DNA of 64,000 nt from Algoriphagus aestuarii. GTDB lineage: Bacteria > Bacteroidota > Bacteroidia > Cytophagales > Cyclobacteriaceae. The stretch covers positions 806,001-870,000 of the forward strand of contig JAFIDK010000002.1 of NCBI GenBank assembly GCA_017051695.1, in the 5' to 3' direction. Below are positions 37,209 to 45,979 of this stretch, piece by piece. Every line of letters starts with the position of its first letter. Position 1 is the stretch's first letter. Made by a program: the position numbers and the translations under genes. The notes below the pieces were generated by a model. The model had not been told where the DNA came from and did not search any database. It worked only from the letters and a program-made list of their open reading frames with translations.

Positions 37209-37901
37209 TTGACTTTTATGTCCAATCCAGTAAAAGAAAATATAGCAGAAACTAGTTTAACTCTCGATTTACCTAAAAACAAGAGTAAATTCATTGAAAT
37301 TGTTGATCTACCAGCAGTAAATGAGTCGAATTTGATTGCAAAACGAATTTTTGATCTTATAGGTGCAACTAGTTTTTTTATCCTGTGGGGGTGGTGGTTT
37401 TTCCCTCTCATTGCAATTTTGATCAAATTGGATTCAAAAGGACCTGTATTTTTCAAACAAAAACGAAATGGACTAAATAACACCCCTTTTTATTGCTATA
37501 AATTCAGATCTATGATCGTCAATAAAGAGGCGGATTTTAAGCAAGCCACAGAAGACGATCCAAGAATCACTAAAGTAGGTAAGTTTATAAGAAAAACTTG
37601 CATAGACGAACTTCCGCAATTTTTTAATGTCCTATATGGAAATATGTCTTTAGTAGGTCCAAGACCTTTAATTCCAACTCAAAACAAAAAGAACTCCACC
37701 TTTATAGAAGGTTATAATTATAGGCATTTGGTAAAACCTGGACTAACTGGCCTTGCCCAAGCTAAAGGATATAGAGGAGATATCGAAATCCCAAACTCGA
37801 CCTATTTCAGGTTCAAATTGGACATGTATTACATTAAAAACAGAAGCGTGCTGTTTGATTTAAAAATATTGTGGATGACATTTAAATCAATCGTTTTTTG
37901 A
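37209..37901 (+). CDS. Sugar transferase (monotopic phosphoglycosyl transferase)
   Basis: 230 residues, the only plus-strand gene in the polysaccharide locus. A short N-terminal extension leads to one hydrophobic helix (FFILWGWWFFPLIAILI, about 57-73), then FKQKRNG, YKFRSM, the catalytic DELPQFFNVLYGNMSLVGPRP segment (key part DELPQF) and KPGLTGLAQAKGYRG. It should load hexose- or N-acetylhexosamine-1-phosphate on undecaprenyl phosphate. The second ATG (37218) is an alternative start. Ends before a strong bidirectional terminator. Orientation and its place between the pseudogene and WecA-like gene suggest an independent acquisition. Confidence 0.9.
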   Translation: MTFMSNPVKENIAETSLTLDLPKNKSKFIEIVDLPAVNESNLIAKRIFDLIGATSFFILWGWWFFPLIAILIKLDSKGPVFFKQKRNGLNNTPFYCYKFRSMIVNKEADFKQATEDDPRITKVGKFIRKTCIDELPQFFNVLYGNMSLVGPRPLIPTQNKKNSTFIEGYNYRHLVKPGLTGLAQAKGYRGDIEIPNSTYFRFKLDMYYIKNRSVLFDLKILWMTFKSIVF

Positions 37902-38103
37902 GACTTAATTCACTCTCCTTCCTTCCTATTGACACCATTCTTGGAATTGATCATTAATCCAGTAAAGAATTAAAGACTAAATCTAGAGCTCCTAGAAAAC
38001 CAAATCCTTCCTCTTAGCTTGAAATAAAGCCTAAAACTGGCACAAAAGCGGATATTCATATTCAATAAATATCATTTTGTGACTTCAGCTTTTCTAAAAA
38101 TTA

Positions 38104-38141
38104 AAAAAGGCCTGTTGAATCAAATATCAACAGGCCTTTTT
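38104..38141. terminator. Strong bidirectional intrinsic terminator
   Basis: Perfect 15-bp stem AAAAAGGCCTGTTGA (38104-38118) with TCAACAGGCCTTTTT (38127-38141) and an eight-base loop. T-runs form on both strands, so it can stop transcripts from both the plus-strand sugar transferase gene and the minus-strand WecA-like gene. Confidence 0.9.
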
Positions 38142-38159
38142 AAATGGAATAGCTATTAA

Positions 38160-39314
38160 TCAATTCAAATTAACTTCCTCCCTAAATTCAGTTTTATCCA
38201 GTTTGATTTTTGTTTTACTTTTCTTGTCCCATTGCTTTAACTCTAGAACTTTCGGTGCCATTTCTACTTTCCTTTTCACATATTTCACTGTGATTTGATC
38301 AAGCCTTAAGCCCAATACAATCACAATAAGCGAAATGATAGGCAAAACTATATTGTCAGAAAGATCCTTCATCCCAAAAGCCAAAAGAATGATCCCAAAC
38401 TGAATAAATCCTAGAATATAAGCGACTTTATCATGGCTTAAACCCATTCTCATTAAAAAGTGGTGAACATGAGACTTATCCGGACTCATTGGCTTCTTAC
38501 CTTGAGCCAGTCGTTTTGTAAACACTCGGCCCATATCATATAAAGGAAAGATCATCAAAGCCACAGACATGGAAAACGTGGGCTCTACTTTTAGGAAAGT
38601 TCCCACAGGCAAAGCTTCATTGATTTCCATAAAAGCAATGATCAATGTTGCCAGTGTAAAACCCAAGGTCAAAGACCCTGTATCTCCCATAAAGATTTTA
38701 GCAGGATGCCAGTTAAATACCATAAATGAAAGTACACCTCCCAAAAAGACAAAGCTCAACAAAGCATAGCTTTCTATTCCTTGGATATAAAACCAAGTCC
38801 CTAAGATACTTAAGGAAATGATGGCAATCGTACCGGCTAAGCCATCCAATCCATCAATCAAGTTGAAACCATTTGTTAGGGCCAATAATACAATGGAAGA
38901 AAATACATAACTGAATGCCAGATTCAGTTCACCTATTCCAAGAAAACCATGGAATGTTCTAATCCGTATATCCGCGGCCACTACCACTAGCATCACAGCA
39001 ACTATTTGCCCCAGTAACTTTCTTGAAGCTTTCAGTTCTACTATATCATCCCTCAAACCAACCAGAAACATTAAAAGAATAGCTCCTAATAAATACCTTA
39101 GGTCTGGAAGAGGAAATTGCCATCCCCAGATCCCAACCGCTACACCAGCTGCACAAACAAAGCCAATTCCTCCCATAGAAGGGATAAATGCCGTATGGAT
39201 TTTTCTTCCTCCCGGGATATCTCCCAACTTCATTTTCTTAAGAAAAGAAATCAAAATAGGATAGACCAAAAAACCAACCGAAAAGGCAGTCAGAATAGCA
39301 AATAAAAAAAGCAT
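38160..39314 (-). CDS. WecA/MraY-family undecaprenyl-phosphate sugar-1-phosphate transferase
   Basis: 384 residues with about ten transmembrane helices. Polyprenyl-phosphate hexose-1-phosphate transferase motifs: GLRDDI (about 87), NGFNLIDGLDGLAG (about 148), FMGDTGSL (about 208) and a basic SHVHHFLMRMGLSHDK loop (about 280). The HVHHFLMR motif is typical of the WecA/TagO branch and differs from MraY. It would start a polysaccharide on undecaprenyl phosphate, most likely with GlcNAc-1-P or a related sugar. The C-terminal tail after the last helix is hydrophilic and Lys-rich. A truncated duplicate lies at 36427-36917. Confidence 0.93.
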   Translation of the reverse strand: MLFLFAILTAFSVGFLVYPILISFLKKMKLGDIPGGRKIHTAFIPSMGGIGFVCAAGVAVGIWGWQFPLPDLRYLLGAILLMFLVGLRDDIVELKASRKLLGQIVAVMLVVVAADIRIRTFHGFLGIGELNLAFSYVFSSIVLLALTNGFNLIDGLDGLAGTIAIISLSILGTWFYIQGIESYALLSFVFLGGVLSFMVFNWHPAKIFMGDTGSLTLGFTLATLIIAFMEINEALPVGTFLKVEPTFSMSVALMIFPLYDMGRVFTKRLAQGKKPMSPDKSHVHHFLMRMGLSHDKVAYILGFIQFGIILLAFGMKDLSDNIVLPIISLIVIVLGLRLDQITVKYVKRKVEMAPKVLELKQWDKKSKTKIKLDKTEFREEVNLN

Positions 39315-39695
39315 ATCTAGCGGTTTAGAATTTGAGCAAATTTAAGAATCTTTAAAACAAATGCCTTGCCATTAACAAAAAAATAATTTCAATGTCATTT
39401 TCTACAAATAATGAAATCCTTTTTTTTGTATGTAAAATCGGTTTTAAACAGAAATAGTTTGATTTATTTGATAGAAAACTTTAATCTTCTTTTTTTTATC
39501 TAAAATAATAGCAAATCAATGCAAATGTTTAGGGGAATGACTACTCAAAGTGAGCTGGGTTGAGGAGGGATTACTCAAAGGAAGAATTGATTAGATAAAT
39601 TTTTAAAATTTTTCAGGTAAATCAACTAATCCTATGATTTCAAAAAGCCCATTAATAAAGTTCTGAAATCAGAATATTCATCTTGAAAACACCGC
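39315..39695. other. AT-rich spacer, 381 bp
   Basis: No gene seen. It separates the WecA-like gene from the Wzi-like gene and should hold the WecA-like promoter. It contains two near-copies of ACTACTCAAAG / ATTACTCAAAG about 39540 and 39571; no assigned function. Confidence 0.45.
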
Positions 39696-41423
39696 TTATT
39701 TATTCCAAAAATAAATCAAACTAGTTTGAGCTAAAACTGAAGTTAAGTTTTTTCCTTTCGGAAAATCAGGAGTACTTGAGGGATCTAATTGCCATTGGTA
39801 ATTTCTAGCATATATGACTTGAAGCTTCGAACATAGTAGAAGATTATTGAATTTTTTGTCATATAAGAAACCTAAAGAAAGATCTACCCAAGGTTTTCGC
39901 TCTGTATCCTGAAGTTGGGCTTTGTAATAAAAATCTTGATTGTTTGCAAGGCGCTCGATTTGTAAACCCAATTTATCCATTCCATCCACTAATGCCAATT
40001 CTAAAGTTTGCACATTTGACCCAACACCAATGCCTACTCCTAAAGGCTGCCCATAATTCACAAAACCACGTGCCGGGTTATGAGTATGCCAGGACAAACC
40101 ACCTTTTATTCCATGTCTAATCGTTCTATTAATAGATTCTTGTTGATGAGTAATTTCTCCACGTATTTGCAGAACCTTTTTCGAGTTCGAAATTTCAACT
40201 AATTTATTAAACCCAAGAATGTAGGCTCTTGCATGCTCAGGATTTAAAGTGAATTCTCTCCATGTATAAGCATGATCACGTCTACCATATTCAAAATAAA
40301 TTTCAGTTTTTGCTTTAGGTATTAAGTATCTACCAAATATTGTGATTGTTTGGTCTCTACCGTTACCATCATATTCAACGGAATGTCCGTTTTCAAATAC
40401 ATTCTTTTTTTGGAATCCCTCGAAAATGGGAAACCAATCTAAAAATTCGCTGCCTCTAGATGCATTATATTGTTGAAATGTTCGTGCAAACCCTACATAT
40501 AATCCAGATAGCCATTTGGGGTTATAAGAGATCGAAATAGCATTTAGATACCTCCAATCCCCCGTAAAGGGTGTAAAAAATAAAGAATTCAATTCTTGGT
40601 TTTGAGAAGGGGAAAAACCAGAATTTTCCAATCGACCCATTATCAATTGCCCTTCAAAATTCCCCAAGAATGTTTTTGCCGGCTTAGTTGTATTAAATGT
40701 CAGATGAGGAAATCCTTGAGCATTATTAGAAAAAGTCAATGAATTCCATTGGCCTGGCCCCCACCAAATATTTTCCGTACTTCCTCCTAATTCAAAAGCT
40801 CCATATTGAAAAGTTAATTTTGATTGCCCCCACCAAGGATTAACCATCCATCCATTCCCAAAACGTTCAGGAAAATCTCCCCAATTCCATAAAAAAAATT
40901 TATCTCTTTTCTGAGAATCGGTCATTTCATAAAGACCTGTTTGAAATCCACTATTTTGTGCCAAAACAAATTCTGGTCGAAAAGTAAAGTTGATGAATTT
41001 GTAGTTTGCTTGAATCCCACCGGAAAGGTAGGTTTGAATTCCTGGATTTGGAATCATGCCATAACCTGCCCAGCCATAGGGTCTGCCTGTCAAAATTCTA
41101 GTGGTATTTACCAAGGGTAATAGCCCTATTTTAATTTGCTTTGGAGTATTTTCAAACCAACCATATGGATCAGCACTTTTATATATGGAATCAAAAGGGA
41201 GGTTGGGTCTTAACAAAAATGAAGAATTGAAGCCTAAAGTATCCAATTGGTTTCTTCTAACAACTTCTTCGAGTAGTGGGAAATTTGTCGGCAAGGATTG
41301 AGCCGAAGTAAATCCAGTAAAAGATAAAATAAGAAGAAATAAAATAAGCAGATATTTCAAATTAATTCCATTTATAAAATTCGTTTTTATCAAATCTATA
41401 ATCATCATTTTTAGAATCATCAA
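39696..41423 (-). CDS. Wzi-like capsule assembly outer-membrane protein
   Basis: 575 residues. A signal peptide ends at about residue 42 (LLILFLLILSFTGFTSAQ); the rest is rich in aromatic residues and alternating strands, typical of an outer-membrane barrel. The family block ENIWWGPGQWNSL near residue 215 identifies the capsule assembly Wzi group, which helps surface attachment or organisation of capsule. The ATG at 41423 gives a 62-base overlap with the cupin gene; a TTG at 41360, one base after that stop, would give a neat signal peptide (MKYLLILFLLILSF) and may be the true start. Confidence 0.85.
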   Translation of the reverse strand: MMILKMMIIDLIKTNFINGINLKYLLILFLLILSFTGFTSAQSLPTNFPLLEEVVRRNQLDTLGFNSSFLLRPNLPFDSIYKSADPYGWFENTPKQIKIGLLPLVNTTRILTGRPYGWAGYGMIPNPGIQTYLSGGIQANYKFINFTFRPEFVLAQNSGFQTGLYEMTDSQKRDKFFLWNWGDFPERFGNGWMVNPWWGQSKLTFQYGAFELGGSTENIWWGPGQWNSLTFSNNAQGFPHLTFNTTKPAKTFLGNFEGQLIMGRLENSGFSPSQNQELNSLFFTPFTGDWRYLNAISISYNPKWLSGLYVGFARTFQQYNASRGSEFLDWFPIFEGFQKKNVFENGHSVEYDGNGRDQTITIFGRYLIPKAKTEIYFEYGRRDHAYTWREFTLNPEHARAYILGFNKLVEISNSKKVLQIRGEITHQQESINRTIRHGIKGGLSWHTHNPARGFVNYGQPLGVGIGVGSNVQTLELALVDGMDKLGLQIERLANNQDFYYKAQLQDTERKPWVDLSLGFLYDKKFNNLLLCSKLQVIYARNYQWQLDPSSTPDFPKGKNLTSVLAQTSLIYFWNK

Positions 41424-41787
41424 GTGAAGAATCTGAGAAAATCATTATAGTTGAATCCTTTGATTTTGACTGAAAACCATTGGCATATCCTCCAGGTACG
41501 ATTAAAATATATGGTGAATTTGAATCTAAAATAAATTCATAGATTTCGCTAGGCTTAGCATTTTCAAAATCTTCAACTTTCACCAACACGATCTTTGTAA
41601 TCCCTTGAATGGGAAAAATTGATTTGGTTTCAATCTTATGTCCTTGCCAAGCTCTAATTTGATCCTTCCTTTTAAATGAAATGGAATAAAAACGCTTTGA
41701 ATCATTCAGACTGAACTCATTGCAATAACGCAATTCGCCACGTTCATCTTTGTGTATTGAGACTGGAATTAATTTTGGTTTGTTCAA
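41362..41787 (-). CDS. Sugar-nucleotide cupin (RmlC/WxcM-like)
   Basis: 141 residues, single cupin barrel. HKDERGELRYCNEFSL at the N-terminus and IRAWQGHKIETKSIFPI in the middle are typical of sugar 3,5-epimerase or 3,4-ketoisomerase-like cupins in Bacteroidota polysaccharide loci. Exact reaction unknown. In E. coli O26-type loci a cupin gene (wbuC) also follows wbuB, so the gene order is analogous. It overlaps the WbuB-like gene by 44 bases and is followed closely by the Wzi-like gene. Confidence 0.75.
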   Translation of the reverse strand: MNKPKLIPVSIHKDERGELRYCNEFSLNDSKRFYSISFKRKDQIRAWQGHKIETKSIFPIQGITKIVLVKVEDFENAKPSEIYEFILDSNSPYILIVPGGYANGFQSKSKDSTIMIFSDSSLDDSKNDDYRFDKNEFYKWN

Positions 41788-42976
41788 ACGAAATTCTAGT
41801 TAATTCATTTAGGTTTTTAACTTTATCAAATGATTGGTCTAAAAGTATTTGAGCTGATAAACTCATTTCATTCAATTCTTTTTCTGAAAGAGACATCATT
41901 TCTTTAAAGCCTTTAGCTATCATTTCAATGTCATTTGAATCTGCGCTAAAGCCTAATTTAAATTCACGTACTAGATCAGGAACCTCTCCCTTCATTACAG
42001 CGAAAATAGGTTTCTTATATTGTAAGTAAGTCTGGAATTTACTAGGGATCATTATTTCATAAATTGGGGCGTCAACTAAGGATATTAACAATATATCACT
42101 TGCCTCAAAATAATCTGGCATTTCGCTTAATGGCTTCCTCCCAACAAAATTTATATTTTGGATTCCTTTCTCTTTAACAAGAGACTTTAATTCCTCTAAA
42201 AAAGAACCATCCCCTACAATGTTTAAAAAAGCCTCTGGAAATCCTTTCACGGCCTTCTGAAAAGCAAGGATCACTCGGTCTAAATTTTGAACTTTGCCCA
42301 CATTTCCAGCAAAAGTAAAATTTATTCTACCTGGTAATTTCAATTTCTTAGTACTTGATTGATTTATGATGGACCAATTGGGAATCCAAAATATGTCCCT
42401 ATTTGATTTCAAATATTTATTCAACTTTGGCCCAAAACCCTTACAAGAAACGGCAATATTATCTGAAGAATTATATACAAACTTAACAAGGGCATTCAAA
42501 CCGAAATCTAAAATTTTATATGGCTTAAATCCATATGCATAAACAGTATCCGGCCATAAATCCTGAGTCCAAATAGTTAGTTTTTTTTGATAAATTTTTT
42601 TTATCAATACCCCAGGTAAAGCAACAGTTAAAGGTCCTGTTTGATAAATAAAAATCCTATCAAACTTTTTACCGATAAATAAGCCTACAATTGACGTGAA
42701 AAACACAAAAGAAACATAATTAAGAATTTTAGTCAACTTACTTTTTTGATACCCTTCAATCACTGGAACTCTATGTATAGGTATATCTTGAAAATAGGTC
42801 TTTTGATACAATCTATTCTTGTAACCAGAAAATGTTTTACCAAATGGATAAGAGGGCGTTCTTGTGAGTACTTCCACCTCATATCCTTCATTTTTCCAAT
42901 GACTAGCTAAATCATTGATTACAAATTCTTCAGGGAAAAATGCCTCCCCTATAATCAAAATACGCTTATCCTTCAT
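41744..42976 (-). CDS. WbuB-like glycosyltransferase (GT4)
   Basis: 410 residues, GT-B fold. N-terminal domain: ILIIGEAFFPEEFVINDLA and TRTPSYPFGKTFSGYKNRLYQ, a segment typical of WbuB-type FucNAc transferases. C-terminal nucleotide-binding domain: FTFAGNVGKVQNLD, VGDGSFLEELK and a PSKFQTYLQYKKPIFAV EX7E-like region. It probably transfers the N-acetyl-6-deoxy-L-hexosamine made by the three upstream genes; donor assignment is inference from context. Overlaps the reductase gene upstream by 11 bases. Confidence 0.85.
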   Translation of the reverse strand: MKDKRILIIGEAFFPEEFVINDLASHWKNEGYEVEVLTRTPSYPFGKTFSGYKNRLYQKTYFQDIPIHRVPVIEGYQKSKLTKILNYVSFVFFTSIVGLFIGKKFDRIFIYQTGPLTVALPGVLIKKIYQKKLTIWTQDLWPDTVYAYGFKPYKILDFGLNALVKFVYNSSDNIAVSCKGFGPKLNKYLKSNRDIFWIPNWSIINQSSTKKLKLPGRINFTFAGNVGKVQNLDRVILAFQKAVKGFPEAFLNIVGDGSFLEELKSLVKEKGIQNINFVGRKPLSEMPDYFEASDILLISLVDAPIYEIMIPSKFQTYLQYKKPIFAVMKGEVPDLVREFKLGFSADSNDIEMIAKGFKEMMSLSEKELNEMSLSAQILLDQSFDKVKNLNELTRISFEQTKINSSLNTQR

Positions 42977-43832
42977 TTGGGTAAATGGAAGAATATATCG
43001 AGTTATTTTTATCTATATTAACTTTCATTTCTTCAATCATGGACTCATAAGATGGTATAACAAAATCCACATCTTTTTTTTCACTCTTTAAGCTTTTATC
43101 AACGCTTTTTCCTTCAACTGCATTAATCTTAAGCCCTCTTTCAAAGGTTTTATTAAATAGGTTAAGAAGGTCAAATTTTGAAATAGCTATACCATTTGTT
43201 ACATGATATAGACCAGTTAGGTCTTCAGAGATAGCTTTTTTTATAGACTTACTAAGTTGGGTGGTTGTCACGCCTCCCCAAAATGCTCTAGTGAATCCAT
43301 TAGTCTCTGCTTTTTGATTCATAAACCAATGGAATAAACCTTCGCCATTCTGTTTTAACTCGGGACCTATTATTGAAGTTCTTAAGGTGAGATGCTTATC
43401 AGAAAATAATTCCCCTAAAGCTTTTCCTCTACCATACACGTCATCAGCGTCTCGAAAATCAGACTCTATATAGCCTCCCTTTTTTCCAGAAAAAACACAA
43501 TCTGTGGAAATATGAATCACTTTTGAATCAATTTCATCAGCAATGCTCATAAGCCAATGAGGAAAATAAGCATTGATCAAAATTGAGTTTTTAGGATTTT
43601 GATTTGACCCTTTTATTAAAATACCAATACAGTTGATAATTACATCTGGTGTAATTTCTTTGATAATACCTTCGAACTTTTTGAAATCTGTTATATCAAA
43701 AATTATCGTTTCTTCCCTTAGCTTATTTCTGAAGGATAGGTCAAAAACCTCAAAATCTTCAGATGAATCCAAATTGAAAAACACTTGATGTCCAAGCATT
43801 CCTGTTGATCCTAATATTAATACCTTTTGCAT
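42966..43832 (-). CDS. RmlD-like sugar reductase (SDR)
   Basis: 288 residues. NADPH site LILGSTGMLGHQVF, catalytic region HISTDCVFSGKKGGYIESD with YGRGKALGE (Tyr-x-x-x-Lys). Length and RmlD-like character match WbvR, which reduces a UDP-4-keto-6-deoxy-L-amino sugar to UDP-L-RhaNAc, rather than the longer CapF/WbjC that carries a fused cupin. Start codon overlaps the 2-epimerase stop by one base (TAATG). Confidence 0.85.
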   Translation of the reverse strand: MQKVLILGSTGMLGHQVFFNLDSSEDFEVFDLSFRNKLREETIIFDITDFKKFEGIIKEITPDVIINCIGILIKGSNQNPKNSILINAYFPHWLMSIADEIDSKVIHISTDCVFSGKKGGYIESDFRDADDVYGRGKALGELFSDKHLTLRTSIIGPELKQNGEGLFHWFMNQKAETNGFTRAFWGGVTTTQLSKSIKKAISEDLTGLYHVTNGIAISKFDLLNLFNKTFERGLKINAVEGKSVDKSLKSEKKDVDFVIPSYESMIEEMKVNIDKNNSIYSSIYPNEG

Positions 43833-44956
43833 TATTTATTCCAAGTAACCTTGTTTACAATTGAAGTATAACTCTGAATTGCTCTTATTACTCTTGTAGA
43901 ACAATTAGTCACCAAATATTCCAAAGGAAGATGTTCTTGCCCGTTTTCATGCAATTCTTGTGCTATTGGAATAGACTGAAGCATGCTTTCTATGGTGATT
44001 CCACCAAGAACAATTGTTCCAGCATCAATAGCCTCAGGTCTTTCAGTACTAGTTCGTATACTCACCGCAGCAAAATCCATCATTGCTGATTCTTCTGAAA
44101 TTGTTCCTGAATCAGAAAGTACTACAAAAGCTTCTTTTTGTAATTTTACGTAGTCAAAAAATCCAAGAGGTTCAATATTTCTAATCAATTCATGAAATTG
44201 GATTCCACTTGCTTTGATTTTATTTCTCGTCCTAGGGTGAGTACTGAAAATGATTGGCATCTGATATTTTTCCGCAACCGAATTTAGCGCTTTGGACAAA
44301 GTATTAAAATGATCCTTTAGATCGATATTTTCTTCTCGATGGGCACTAACTACAATAAACTCCTTCGGTTCTAGCCCTAGCCTATTAACCACATTAGATT
44401 CAAGAATTTCAACTTCATATTTATTCAAAACTTCTTTGAGAGGGGAACCTGTCACAAATACGTGATCTTTGCGAAAACCTTCGCTGAGCAAATATCTTCT
44501 GCTGTTTTCTGTATAGGTCAAATTAATATCTGAAATATGATCAGATATTTTCCGGTTTATTTCTTCAGGTACATTTTGATCAAAACAACGATTACCAGCC
44601 TCCATATGGAAAATTGGGATTTTCAATCGCTTTGCAGCGATAGTGCAAAGCACACTGTTTGTATCTCCCAACACCAACAATGCATCAGGCTTTATCTCGG
44701 ATAATAACTCATAAGACTTAGCAATTACGTTCCCAATAGTCTCTCCTAAATGTTTACCCGCCACATTCAAATAATAATCGGGCTCTCGTAGTTGAAGATC
44801 TTCAAAAAATATTTGATTTAAAGTGTAATCGTAATTCTGTCCCGTATGAACTAATAAATGATCAAAAAATTCATCACATTTCTTTATACACTCCGCTAAT
44901 CGTATTATCTCTGGACGAGTCCCGACTACAGTTACTACTTTCAATTTTTTACCCAT
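43832..44956 (-). CDS. UDP-GlcNAc 2-epimerase (non-hydrolysing; CapG/FnlC/WbvD-like)
   Basis: 374 residues from the ATG at 44956, which overlaps the preceding stop as TAATG; an ATG at 44968 adds four residues. Motifs: VVGTRPEIIRLAECI, HTGQNYDYTLNQIFF, GDTNSVLC, HMEAGNRCFDQNVPEEINRK and SDSGTISEE. The DQNVPEEINRK form and overall pattern fit the 6-deoxy-L-aminosugar epimerases CapG/FnlC more than WecB. Acts after CapE-like and reductase steps to give UDP-L-FucNAc or UDP-L-QuiNAc. Confidence 0.9.
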   Translation of the reverse strand: MGKKLKVVTVVGTRPEIIRLAECIKKCDEFFDHLLVHTGQNYDYTLNQIFFEDLQLREPDYYLNVAGKHLGETIGNVIAKSYELLSEIKPDALLVLGDTNSVLCTIAAKRLKIPIFHMEAGNRCFDQNVPEEINRKISDHISDINLTYTENSRRYLLSEGFRKDHVFVTGSPLKEVLNKYEVEILESNVVNRLGLEPKEFIVVSAHREENIDLKDHFNTLSKALNSVAEKYQMPIIFSTHPRTRNKIKASGIQFHELIRNIEPLGFFDYVKLQKEAFVVLSDSGTISEESAMMDFAAVSIRTSTERPEAIDAGTIVLGGITIESMLQSIPIAQELHENGQEHLPLEYLVTNCSTRVIRAIQSYTSIVNKVTWNK

Positions 44957-45978
44957 TATTTCATCCAACCTTTCAGTTCTTCTTGAATGTATTCTAAACT
45001 CAACAATTTTTCTTTAATCTCAGGAATAGTTAACCTAATTGTATTATGAGAATTGTAATCCTCTAAATCAGAAGCTTTTGTATCTCCTTCAGTAAAGTAA
45101 CTCCCATAATTCAAATCCCTGTTATCAGCAGGAATTCGATAAAACTCTCCCATATCAATAGCTTTTGCCATTTCTTCTCTAGTACATAAAGTTTCAAATA
45201 ACTTCTCTCCATGTCGTGTTCCAATAACATTAATTGGATTACTAACTTCAAACAATTCCATTAAGGCTGTCGCTAAATCCCCGATTGTTGAAGCTGGAGC
45301 TTTTTGAACAAATAAATCTCCTTGATTCCCATTCTCAAAAGCGAACATTACTAAATCAACGGCTTCATCCAAGGACATCAAATACCGCGTCATAGTAGGA
45401 TCAGTAATACTTAAAGGCTTTCCTGATTTTAATTGATCAACAAAAAGAGGAATTACGGAACCACGAGAAGCCATTACATTTCCATATCTTGTTAAGCATA
45501 CTTTTGTAGTATCGCCGGGTATATTTCTGGATTCAGCCACAGCCACTTTTTCCATTAAGGCTTTCGTCATTCCCATAGCATTAATCGGATAGGCTGCTTT
45601 ATCTGTACTCAAACAGATAACATTTTTTACCCCATTGGCTACACTTGCTTTTATAACATTTTCGGTGCCATATACATTAGTTTTAGTAGCTTCCATAGGA
45701 AAAAATTCACAAGATGGAACTTGTTTTAAGGCTGCAGCTTGAAAAACATAATCAACTCCTTTCATGGCCAAATCTAGACTATGATAATCCCTAACGTCTC
45801 CGATATAGAATTTTACTTTTGGGTCATTTAAAGCCACACGCATATCATGTTGCTTTTTTTCATCTCTTGAAAAGATTCTGATCTCATTGATAAAATCAGA
45901 ATTGATAAATTTTTTTAATACAGCATTTCCAAAAGACCCAGTTCCTCCAGTAATTAAAAGCGTTTTATTTTTGAACAT
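44956..45978 (-). CDS. UDP-GlcNAc 4,6-dehydratase/5-epimerase (CapE/FnlA/WbvB-like)
   Basis: 340 residues from the ATG at 45978 (MFKNKTLLITGGTGSFG); the frame is open 25 codons further but that part overlaps the glycosyltransferase gene. NAD site ITGGTGSFGNAV, catalytic segment CLSTDKAAYPINAMGMTK (Met-x-x-x-Lys, as in CapE). Soluble, inverting dehydratase that makes UDP-2-acetamido-2,6-dideoxy-L-arabino-4-hexulose. It opens the three-gene L-aminosugar set. One base separates it from the GT2 gene upstream. Confidence 0.92.
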   Translation of the reverse strand: MFKNKTLLITGGTGSFGNAVLKKFINSDFINEIRIFSRDEKKQHDMRVALNDPKVKFYIGDVRDYHSLDLAMKGVDYVFQAAALKQVPSCEFFPMEATKTNVYGTENVIKASVANGVKNVICLSTDKAAYPINAMGMTKALMEKVAVAESRNIPGDTTKVCLTRYGNVMASRGSVIPLFVDQLKSGKPLSITDPTMTRYLMSLDEAVDLVMFAFENGNQGDLFVQKAPASTIGDLATALMELFEVSNPINVIGTRHGEKLFETLCTREEMAKAIDMGEFYRIPADNRDLNYGSYFTEGDTKASDLEDYNSHNTIRLTIPEIKEKLLSLEYIQEELKGWMK

Positions 45979-45979
45979 T

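Noticed and set aside
41362-41787. True RmlC (dTDP-4-dehydrorhamnose 3,5-epimerase)
   Set aside because: The protein is too short and no rmlA, rmlB or rmlD set for dTDP-rhamnose is present; only a general cupin call is safe.
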